Shown piece after piece: positions 27,001 to 39,000 of a stretch of 64,000 nucleotides of DNA. Numbering within the stretch: the stretch's first letter is position 1; each line of letters begins with the position of its first letter. The notes under the pieces were generated by a model. The model saw only the letters and a program-made list of their open reading frames with translations, was not told the DNA's origin and did not search any database. Made by a program: the position numbers and the translations under genes. Origin of the DNA: Reticulitermes speratus (Eukaryota > Arthropoda > Insecta > Blattodea > Rhinotermitidae); NCBI GenBank assembly GCA_021186555.1, contig JAJKFL010000039.1, forward strand, positions 22,706,733 to 22,770,732, written 5' to 3'.

Positions 27001-30000
27001 AATAATTCAACTGTAGGTGGTCTATGGGATCATTTGACATAGAAAAATAATTATGAGGGCAAATACACACATATTTGTAATGACACGAGTTTATAAATTA
27101 ATATGGTCCAAGGTCTGAGCATGCTTAGTAGTCTTGGTGTCAATTTCAGAAAAAAAATATTAGTTATAACTGTACCAGTAGGTTGTAATTAAAATTTAGA
27201 TGTTTATGTTGATTGCAGTAAAGGCTGAGACCAATAGAATTGACAGTTAAATGAGGGAAAATCACAATATAAGCACATTAACAGGGGATTTTACTATATA
27301 TACCAGTGGGAATGTTTGCAAAGCTGTGTCTCATCTTAAAGTAGCAAGAGAAAATGGAACTTGAAGACACATGACTTGCAATATACAATAAAATAAACAA
27401 TTGTTTACAGATTTGAGACAAACATGAACCTGAATGCATATTGTTTTTACCTTAAGAACACTAGTTTCACTACATCTGCCTTCAATTCAAACACTCTGGA
27501 CATAAATAAATAACAGTTAACTGCCATTTAATTGGTATGGAGCTATATAATGAATTATTTTATGCACATATTTTCTGAAACGCTCCTAAGATTTTTCATG
27601 CTGGAATAGTTTTATGTACACACATGATAAGAATTTAAATTGTTTCATTAATGTGCAAACACACGAATTTCAAATTCAAAAGCACTAAAAGCTTGTGTAT
27701 GTACCGAATGTCATCCCTCTCAAAACTCTTTAAGAACAGCACTGTGTTTTGTGGAAAGGTTATGCAGCACTTCAACACATTCGTTATTTCTGTCACATAT
27801 AATTATTTGCTACACATTTTAAAAATAAAAACTCAGAATATATAAAACAGTGACAATTTCTATTATACCTAACTCAAAAGCCTCCTATGCTTCAGACTTC
27901 CAAAAATATCGAAATAATCAAGTTCCTGCTTATAAAAGTCACTGTGCAAATAAAACTAAAAATATCACTATCAAAATGTATAGATAAAAATCTCTTGCAA
28001 AAAATACAAAAAACAAAGGGATTAATTTAAAACATTAAACACATACATGCACCATGTTTGCTTTACGAAAAAATGTAAACTGTCATGTATTAGCAACTAA
28101 ACTCTTTATAAATACTGTAAATATAAAACTCTGTCAAGTCTCTAGTTCACATGGAAGATAATATATGTATATCAGTGCATGCTACTCAAGGAGCAATGAA
28201 AGCAGTACTATAATTGCAAATAAACATAAAAATTACTTCTTGCACTGTTATATGAAATATCAAAAGGGAAAGAATGCAGAGTTAATACCATTGCATTGCA
28301 TAATTATACCAATATACTGATACTGTTCACTGAGCTGTTTACACTTACATCCCATAATTTTTCTCCCAAGTGAATCTGATTTATTACTGCATATAGTTCT
28401 TTTTAGGTAGCAAACAGTGTATCAGATTTCATGTATAGAATAGAGTGTAAAATTTGTCCTCCCAAAATCCAGGGGATTATAATGGAATACGTAACACATT
28501 ATAACAGAAATTACTTCCTTCATACAAACAGATGAAATGAAGTATTAATGCATGCATCATTTGTTGTCATTTACTAATATACATAAACTATTATATCACA
28601 ACTCCATTACAGTATTAGGAAAGTTAGAAAGTGAAATGTATGAACTCAATTTATTTAGAAAAACATATGTAATATAAATTTTCCTATCACATTTGTTCCA
28701 TCAGCATTACAAATTATTAATAACAGGAACGGGCACAAAAATATTGCAATGAAGTAAAAATATTTTTCAAATGTGTTATTCAAAATTTAACATTCATTTA
28801 TTGCACACAAAAACCACTTTCTTAGTTCTGTTTCATCCTACTTATCTTCTGCTGAACTCTTGTGACATGTGACTGCTAAAACTGTTCCACAGAGCAATGT
28901 ATAAACTTATTTATGGAAAGCAAAATGTATTATTTTGTTAACAATGTGAAAACATAAAACACCAAGAGATATCACACATAAAAGTTCAGGATACTGATGA
29001 AATTTGTACTTCTTGACAGTTTCATGGTTTTCTTCAATGAGACTTTCAAAGAAAACTAATAAGTTGATTTGAGTTTCATGTGAAGGAGGTGTTACACTAG
29101 TCTGACATGAAAAAAAATTAAATTCACCTAATAACTTGTAGTGTAGAATCTCAAGTACCATATTCCACTAAAATCCATTCAGTTTTCTGGAGACGAAACA
29201 GCAATTTGAGGAATGGACATAAGGTATGACCACCCCAATACACAATAATTTCATGTACTTTGTACATGGAACAAACAAATTCTCTTGGCATATTTTTCAT
29301 AAACGTTCAAAATGATTATACGTGTGTGCATGTGTGTGGGAGAGAGAGAGAGAGACAGAGACATCTTGTTCATACAAATCTTGTCTCAACAATTAAAACA
29401 GACTTGTACCAAAGTTAGTACTTGCATGTCAAGAATATAAAGATAAAGTTATATCTGTGTTTAAATGTTTATTAAGAAACACAAAGACGTATTGGAGAAT
29501 GGAGGCATTGCTCCAAGCATTCTTAAACTTGACACTATGACTACATCACTATGGTGGCCACCTTCATGGCCCAAGCACCCTATTTCTCTAATCCAGTCAC
29601 CCAGTCCATAGCCTATTGTGGGATGTGTACATAAGACCTACACATAATCAGTCCACCTTACAAAAGAATGAAATTCATGCACAGAATCCAATTAACTGTT
29701 TTATATCCTCACATTTAATTTTAATAACAGTTAGTTTTATCCACCACTTGAAATCATTACCTCCACATTCTCTCCCTTGTCTGTTACATTTTAATGCATT
29801 CACAATGCATGCAGTCAGTGGGAAGTATGTTATACAACAAGGCATGCATGCAATTCATTCATGTTCCATGCAAACACATACAAAGTTCATGCATACCTTC
29901 AAAATGCTGCTAACAGAGATGGGACTAAAACATATGCATTTATTCTTAAGAATGTTTTTTACTACACTGACTCAATGTCAAACGCTATCTTAATTTGTAA

Positions 30001-33000
30001 GAAGTCATAAGTGTGCATTTCCTGTCATATAATTAAGCCCAACAGAATGTACCACTCCTTTTAAGTAACTCTTTTATGTGTACAAACTAACATATACTTT
30101 AAAGTTCTTTTTCACCCGCCCTTATCTTTGTTCATGGAACCAAATATTCCATTTTATGGCATGGTTTTGAAATATAAAATATTTAGTAATCATACAAATC
30201 AATTTCTCAGCATATTTTATACACCAATGTCCATAAAATCTGTCCCTCTGAAAGATGATAAATTGATTTCAGGCACTTTCTTGATAGAATAAAGTTATTA
30301 GTTTTCCACGTAACATTCCACGTACACTTAATGTAGTCACAGACCAACATCAGAGTCATTAACAATGCAGTAACTAACTTTGTTTTGGAAAAAAAATCAA
30401 TACCGTGCACACAGTCCTATTGCAATAAATATTTAAAAAACTACAGTGAGATCAACATTAGCAAACTCATTTCAAATGTTCACACAATGTTAATAACAGA
30501 AAGCATTCAGTTCCACATCTATAATTTCAACTACTAAGAAAACCTCCCACAAACTGCATTTACTTGTGTAATTTTCACGCTTATACAATGCTGCATTCTC
30601 CTTTATTCTTGTTGACAATGTCTTTAATTTATTCAAACTATACGTATAATGGCCATAACCAACATTTTACTTATTCTAAGATTATTTAATGATGCTGTCA
30701 GTAGCTCAGACTATAGACCATGCCATTGTAGAATGAGCAGTAATTAATAAATTGGAATGATGTGGATTAAAACAATTTGGACCTAATATGAGGTACTACT
30801 TTCTGGGACTGAGATCCCCCACAATACCAGCAGTCAGGACAGTGATAATGGGGTCGAGATTTGAACTCAGAACCTACCAAATACAAAGCAGGAGTACTAG
30901 CCACATGCATGCGGTATTCAGTCATAACCAGTATTAAAATTTCCATATGAGAATTATATGTGTAAGCAGTTAAACTCACTTTTGGTTTCACTTTGGGCAT
31001 TACTTTTCTAAAACCAGGCCTCTGAATTTTCTGTCACTATCCAATCAGATATCTCATATTCTCAACAAAGGATCACAGGTGTTTGAAATACGGCCCATAT
31101 GGATGTAACAATTCTGTTATGCAATAAATAGCTGAAAGATAGCATGAACATCTTGTTCTGACCCACTACTGGAGACACCCCTCCATACTGAGAAATATTT
31201 ATCCAGACATCAATAAATGATTAACATCTAAATCAATTGATTTTCTGATGAGCAACCCACAAAATATTTTTAAACGCCATGTCATATGTCAGAGAGATGA
31301 GAAAGTTGAGCTGCCTGCAGATTCCCCCACTATTTTGACTAGGTTAAACTTCAGTGAGCTACTGAATGTAATCTGCCTAACAAATTTCAGTATACACAAC
31401 CCCCCCCCCCCCCCCAAAGCACAAAAATTAATCAAATTCATTTCTTACTTTCATATGTTAAATGCAAACAGACAAATAGGTGGGTAGTCTTGGTCGCTCC
31501 ACTATGGGTGCATTTCATGCAAAGACCACTTCAGAAATGGGTTATTACCATGCCCTTTCCGGTGTCACACTTTATTTCTTCGACACAGACCATGGGTTAC
31601 TGAGACTAGTATCAATCTAGGATAATGATAAATACGGGTTTTGAAGTGCAGTATCTCTGTTTATATATATATATATATATGTGTGTGGGTGCTACCTGTT
31701 TTCCTGATTGATCTGCATTAACAGGGCAAACATGTGCCACTGATTCACTCAGAAAATACTACAACACTATTTTCATAACTGTGAATATTTAGAATTATGT
31801 TCCCAATTCTTTATATACATGTAAATTGTTATAATAATATTCCCCTACACTGCATTTATAGGATACTACTGGACTGATTTCATCCAGTTTCTCAAGTAAA
31901 CTTAAGATGTACTGAGAGTACATATTTTGGAATAGTTTTAACATAAATTTTCATACTTCAACAAATTTGTTGCTGATATCAATGTATTTGCTGTTGGCAG
32001 ATATAAAATTCTCATTTATATCACCTCCCTTAAACATTTCATTTTTCAAAATAAATATAACATTATTAACAAACAGTGACAGAAAATTCAGATAAAATTG
32101 TAACATATACATCATACGATTAACAGTACTAGTATTAACGACACAAGTAAATATAGTCACTATTTGGAACCATTCAACAAATATTATTACCTAAATACAT
32201 CAGAAATCAAGTCTTGCTGCACAAGCAATTATGGAATTATCTACTGCCACAAACCAAACACTACACACTTTCTAATGTACCCATTAAAGATAAAAGTTAC
32301 CAGTATATATTCAGCTATACTTTATATAGAAATAGTAGGATAATTGATGTACAGTTCATTAAAAATAAGTGTGAAGTGTATTGTGTGCCTGGTCTACAAA
32401 GGCCAACTGTACATCTAATATTTTGTACACTGCAAGTCTGCACATAATTTAGGCACTTCATATTAACTCATGAAATAATATGAGCAACAATATTTGCTAC
32501 AACACAGATCCCCAGGAAACAATAATTATGAATGCAGCAGATGCCCTAATTTCACACTTCCCATATTCCTCTTTTAAGTGTGAATACTTAAAGGGTTCAT
32601 GTATTTGTGACAGCTAAGTGCTCCTATTTTTATCATGATGTACCTACTGCCTTTAATTGGAGTTCTTTTAATAAACCCTCCAGTGCAAGTGAAACACAGA
32701 TGTGAAAAAGATATGTACCATGCTGGAATATAGTTCATACCTTGGTGATGAGGTCCTTGGCTCTGGATTCAAACAGATGTTCCAACTTCTGAGTATCAAC
32801 ACTGACTGGTTTCAGTTCATCCCAGATCATTCCTGTCTGCTGCAGCTTAGCTAGGATAATGGGGTCATCCCGCACTTCCTTCCAGAATAGTTTCACTGTC
32901 TTTTTGGTCTTCTTGACTGGTGTTGATGGAGGCGTCTTAGTCGTATCTGCAGATGATGTGTTACTGAGAGTGCTGCGTTGAGAACGCAGACTCACACCAA

Positions 33001-36000
33001 ACAAAGAGGGGCTAATCACTGAAGGAGGCATTGGAGGCGGTGCAATGGTGCCAAACCTGTGGAAAAATTATTTAAGGTGAATTCGCAGGAAACTACCACC
33101 AGGATTACCATATATGTATCACTATAATTATATGTCCTTGAAATGCCTCTGGTCTCATAGTTATCAGTGTGTCTTTAACGTAATGGCTATGTACCACTTT
33201 GTTTAAGTTTAAAATGGAATATAATGTACACCACAATTATGTTGGGAGTTTTTCTGTGATTTTGTAATACTGTTTATGTCAGGTACAATTTTTTAGATGT
33301 GAGCCCTCCTGTTATATTTAGTAAGAAACATGTACTGAATAAAAATGTGAAAGATTTACTGTTCTGCAGGCTGGATTAAATGGGCCCTTGCATGATACTG
33401 TGAACAGCTTTGTTCTAGAGACTCATAATCAAACCTTCTTTCCCTCTCTCTCACAAATTCCCATCTGTAATAAAAATTCCTAGTTGCTGCACATCTACAC
33501 ATGTAGCCTGTTTTTATAAATGCAATCTGTTGTTTGTCAGATTACCTGTTGGCAGGTGGTGGAGGAGGTGGTGCTGTGCCTCCTCGTGGTGCAGGCACAC
33601 CAGGAACCACTGGAACAGGTGGAGGAGGGGGTGGAACACCATTTGAAATGTTGGCAGGTGATAGAATATCAACCTCATCATCACTTCTGAGGTCAGTAAA
33701 GTCCAAATCACAAAGTGAGAGTGGTCGCTTCATAGAATGTACCAATTCTTCCCAGTGGAGCTCCGTTTCAGACTTCTTTGCCTCCACCAGCTTGGGTATG
33801 TTCTCACTTGTTGGACTCTTCACAACATCTTGCTTGGATTTTGACTTTGCAAGTCCCTCTTTTGCTTTAGAGATGAGCCCAGTCATGTCACCTATCCTGG
33901 AGAGCAGAAGTTTATGAAGGTTCAGACTAAGTGCCCAAACAGTACACACCAGGGTATGAATCAACCTACCCATTCACAGAGCATTTCTATCTGTGATGAG
34001 CCTGTTCTGTTAATGTAAAAGCTCAAACCTCATCCAGACCCTAAACCACAGGCATGTCATACACAATGGAATGCATGTATACGGTCCGAAGGTGAATACC
34101 CTGTGAGTGATAACCTGGTTACTTACTAGGCCATTTCAGAAGTTTTGTGTATGATTTTATTGTAATAACAAAATACTAGATAAAAATACTATTGATATTC
34201 CTGAATGTATATACACATGTCCTCTACTCAATGGAATCACCAGCACTGTCCACACACTTTTCCCATCTACGTGGTAAACGATCAATTGCAGCTCTGTTTT
34301 TGTCCACGGACGGACGCTTTAAAGAGGCAGTGACAGCAATGTTGATATCGTCTTCCGACTGAAATCGTTTTCCCCGAACATGTTCTTTCACACGTGAAAA
34401 CAACCAATAATCACATGGGGTGAAATCTGGAGAGTAGGGAGGATGTGCCAACACTTCTCAGCCCCAACGTTGCACCAGATTTTGCACATCACGATGGCGA
34501 TGAGGTGTTGCATTGTCCTGGAGCAAAATGGCACCACGCTCCAGCAGTTCTGGTTGTTTACGGCGAAGAGCTGGCCTCACCTTATCCTGCAAGAGTGAGC
34601 AGTAATATGGGCCATTGACCTTGGTGCCAACTGGCACGGGATGGTCAAGCACAAGCCCATTTTGGCTGAAGAACATGACAGAGCACCGAAACTGCACCAT
34701 GCAGTTTTCTTCCTCGGTGACATTGGGGCGCGCCATTCAGCATTCTGTTGTGTCAGCTGAGGGTCAAATGAATGCATCCATGACTCGTCAACCGTTAAAA
34801 TGCGATCGAGGAATGCACTGCCTTCATTTCTCCAATGCTGCAGATTGGTGGTGGCGAGAAGAACACGCATGGCTCTTTGGTTATGGTTGAGCACGTGTGG
34901 AATCCACTTTGCACAAACTTTTCTTTTCCCCAAGCTGTTGGTGAGGATATGGTAAACACTTGCTGGCGAGATTCCGACTTCTGATAGGGTGAGGTTGACT
35001 CTTCGCCGTAAACAACCAGAACTGCTGGAGCATGGTGCCATTTTGCTCCAGGACAACGCAACACCTCATCGCCATCGTGATGTGCAAAATCTGGTGCAAC
35101 GTTGGGGCTGAGAAGTGTTGGCACATCCTCCCTACTCTCCAGATTTCACCCCATGTGATTATTGGTTGTTTTCACGTGTGAAAGAACATGTTCGGGGAAA
35201 ACGATTTCAGTCGGAAGACGATATCAACATTGCTGTCACTGCCTCTTTAAAGCGTCCGTCCGCGGACAAAAACAGAGCTGCAATTGATCGTTTACCACGT
35301 AGATGGGAAAAGTGTGTGGACAGTGCTGGTGATTTCATTGAGTAGAGGACATGTGTGTATACATTCAGGAATATCAATAGTATTTTTATCTAGTATTTTG
35401 TTATTACAACAAAATCATACACAAAACTTCTGAAATGGCCTGGTAACTGTATAACCTGATACTAATCTAAAAGCACATCTGCATCAACAACTGTGTCCAT
35501 CTACTTCTCTCTGCATCACCCAAACTGAAAATCAATCCAAGTCACAATCTTAAAGCTCCAATTTTCAAACAACATGTTCACTGCTATTAATTAAATGGCT
35601 CATAGAACTGGTCAATGGCAAAAATGGAGATATCAGATGTCTACCTGTTAATGTTCTTGTTGTTTCCATCTTCAGCAGGGCTGTGGATGATATTCTGACT
35701 GGACAATTTTTGTGTGAGATCCTTCACTGTATTCTCTCGTTTCAAGTGAAGAATTTTCTTCCTTTCTAATGTGGCTGCAGAGTCATCTTCTTCATTTTCA
35801 CCAACCAGAGGTGTGTCCTCACTCATCTCTTCTGCAGAGTTCTTCCCATACATCATGGATAGGACCCAAGGTTTCTTCAGGATTCCATTCCCTTCTGGTG
35901 TTTCTGCCCCTGAAGTGCCATCCTGTAGCTTGTTCACAGCATTCATAAGAGGTGTCAGATCTTTGCGACCAGCGGTTCGGTTTACCTGTTGAAGTTTGTT

Positions 36001-39000
36001 TGAGGAACGTAAGTCTCCATTGTCAAGCGTGCCATTCCCCAATCTCTTACACAATCTCTGGTTTTCTGAAAAGGAATTTTGAAGTATTAGCTTTAAGACT
36101 GCCAGGATACAGTCTAATTAAATAGCATACAAAGAATTACGTCCAGAAAATGTCACATGATACTGCTATTATAATTTATTTTGTTCACCCATCTGTTAAC
36201 CAAAAACTTCTCTTGTGCATGACTTTCAAAAACATAAAATTACACATTATCACAGAACACTAAGAGACGAAAATTTATGTGAATATGATGCAGCATATAA
36301 AAGATCAACTCTTTTCAATGCACTGCTAAATGACACCTAGGTTATTAACATGTGCAGGATAAGAATACTGGACTGCAAAAGCATAGTTAATAAATATATT
36401 TATAAAATCCTCCTATCAGTCTGATGCTTGACCACTGCTAACCTAGGGTCAAGGTGTTCTAAGCTACATGGTACACACCATCTGCAACCCTTTCATCAGG
36501 GCTACCGAGGGTTGCCTTCAGGGTAGCAGCTGTCTCCTGCTGCTCACGAATGAAACTGCGCTGTCTCTCTGCACGCTCACGCCGCCGCCTTAAAGCAGGT
36601 GTAACACCTGCATCGCCCGCTAGTATTGTGGGCAGGACCAAATAGCAGTTAGTAATGAAGCTTGCCACCCAACAGGCAGGTTGCAATAGTATTAGGATCA
36701 TGTTCAATTCTAGAACTAATTGCAAAAATATTCACAATATGTAAAGGCCTGTTCTCTGTTATCCCCTGCATGTTTCAGATTATTATTTAAAAATCGGCAG
36801 TTTGGTTAACCAACCATCTCACACAGGGAAAGAGAAAGTTTTCCCCAAGACACTGTCCCATGCCCTGACAGAATACAGCTGAGATTTATGAAACACCCAA
36901 TGCATTCTCAATTTCAGTGACTGAAGGCTGCAACTTGTGGTAAGCACTCCTGCTGTGTATTCAACAGGCTTATGGGCCAGGCTCACTGACTTAATGGTTT
37001 TCTGTGATTTGCCTGAGCCTCCATACGCATAAGCAGTAACTGCTTAAAAACAGACAATGATCACTACCTTGCATACTTTTCCCAATTCATCATCCCCCAG
37101 TCTGGTGTCAAGTAACCCATGTAGGTGAAAAAGCATTATTGAATAAATAAAATAAGAAAGAGTCATTTTCAAGAGTAAGCTGGTATAAACTGCAATTTCT
37201 GTTACATTCAACCTGACCTACAGGCAAATTTGTCAAAAGTAAAGTACACAGAAGTCCACCATTTCTAAAAATTAAAGAAATTTTTAAGATAAAATTTCAA
37301 GCTACAAAGTTTTTGAACACTACTTTGCTAACATCACTGGTCAGCGAAACGAAAAAATACTGTGACTCAATGTGATGGAAATACGGGTCATTCAGAATTG
37401 TACTGTAACATAATGAAATTCTTGATTTTAGGCTTCCGCTGCGATGTTGATGAGATCTGCGCTCTTCTGGGATATTACATGGTGTTGTGTGGTAATTACC
37501 ACACGATGCCGCGTAATATCCCAGAAGCGTGATCTCATCATGAAATTTTCTTTTTTATACTTTGAAAGCAATAAACTTAAAATCAAACTTGGTGCATTCT
37601 GAGTGGACCCTGCACTATGAGTTTTCAAATCCCTGAGTGGTGAGGTGACAAACTGCTAGAAACATACTATGAATACATAAAAGTAGAAAATGTTATACAC
37701 CATAAACCCATATGTTTGACACAACTTTGATCTTAAAACTCTTCTGTTTATATCCATTGTAATTCATGACTTCTATAATCTTAAACAGGCATGGGATAAA
37801 TATGACTACTGAAGTAGTCAGAAGCCTCTAGTCCAATATCAAAAACAAAATTATGGACTATTATCAAAATATTTTTATTGTTAAGATGATCAACAATGCG
37901 TTACTTTGGTTGCACACACACACACAAAGCACATTGTGCATTCAGGCTGGCTAACCTTTGCTTTCTTTGTAAGAACCATTGATCTCAGGGACTGGTGATG
38001 ATCTGGAGCTGGAGGACTCTGACTCATCATCATCTGCTACAGTTGAGGTTTGAAGGGATGAACTGTTTACCCGTCCTGAGCCACCAAGGATGAGGACATG
38101 GGTGAAGTACCTGTAGAATGTCGTCGAGATTTGCGTCGTTCTGCTGTCATTGATTCTGACAGTGACTTTCGATTCCTGAGAGTTTTACGCACTGTCTCAT
38201 CCAACTGTTTCAGTGGAGTGCCCTTTTCTTCACCATCCTCATGGTGTAAGACAGCTTCATAGATTTGGAACTGACGCAGAAGATCAAGGTCCGTGCCTTG
38301 CTTTGACATGTACCTATACAACATAACAACAGTAAATTTACAAGAGTCCTATTTGTAATGGAGTCTACACACACCAACTCATACTTACAATACAAATATA
38401 AGACCATGCACATGTACATGCACATATGCAAAAAGTTCAGTTCCAAATGTTGCTACTTGTATTGAAAACAAAAAAATAATTACAATATCCACAGCTGTTA
38501 ATATGTCACCAAGATACCTAAGAGAAGAATACTGCTACTTGACAAAACGCTGTTAATGTTCAATACACATCGTACAACACACAATGTCCAACAAAACTGT
38601 GGTGTAATAAATATTCTGTTATGGCAGAATGTCACAGAATCTACTACTTCTAATAAAGTTCACGATTTTGAACATGCTGTGTGTATCGTAAACAATAATC
38701 ATTGTTGGCAGGGGGTGTAGGCACAAACGTATTTAACTTTCTATCCTAGCACTGATATATCCCAACAATATTCATTGCAAATCTATTAGTTCTGTCTAAT
38801 TTACACCAGATGATAAACAATAATGAGAGCCCCAGTGACTCTTATAAATGGAAATACTCAGTAAATGAACCCTCACTGTTGTCAATGTGAAATTTGTGAC
38901 AGCATAGCAATCAAGATGGCTAATTTTTCTCTGTCACTAAATACTTTCCTAGCAGGACTACAAGAAAGTTCTGAACAAAACTGTCTACTGGAATGTTATG

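Larger units (their letters stand above)
24466..32740 (-). other. Longest fully bounded FH2 intron (8.3 kb)
   Basis: It interrupts FH2 between AKDLITK and KQQEMNK, in phase 0. It is AT-rich with TA and GT/GA microsatellites, a SINE fragment at 30.8 kb, a repeat fragment at 26.2 kb and a 91-codon unassigned frame. I found no exon of the formin in it. Confidence 0.8.
34129..35440 (-). mobile_element. Mariner relic with an inverted duplicate of its 3' half
   Basis: The minus strand from about 35000 to 34129 encodes a mariner-type transposase lacking its N-terminus: an HTH-like [20 protein letters not shown], then [15 protein letters not shown] (first catalytic Asp), [11 protein letters not shown] (second), and [16 protein letters not shown] (third, DD34D style). 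The part from 34999 to 35440 is a reversed copy of 34129 to about 34570, so both ends carry the same terminus (GGCCATTTCAGAAG) and the element is a palindrome with a unique centre of about 430 bp. It sits next to a left TA dinucleotide; the right one reads TG. Both arms carry an in-frame TGA just before [11 protein letters not shown]. It is inactive and lies within a formin intron. Confidence 0.9.
33897..35644 (-). other. Formin intron hosting the mariner palindrome
   Basis: 1.75 kb, of which 1.3 kb is the mariner relic; without it the intron would be about 440 bp. The flanking 230 and 200 bases show nothing notable. Confidence 0.8.

Noticed and set aside
33534..33917. Gly-rich plus-strand frame starting [13 protein letters not shown]
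   Set aside because: It is the antisense of the FH1 polyproline exon; the minus strand has conserved formin sequence and splice sites.
34577..35056. 159-codon frame as an intact transposase gene
   Set aside because: It begins with inverted-arm sequence read in antisense, lacks the transposase N-terminus, and loses the frame before the third catalytic Asp.
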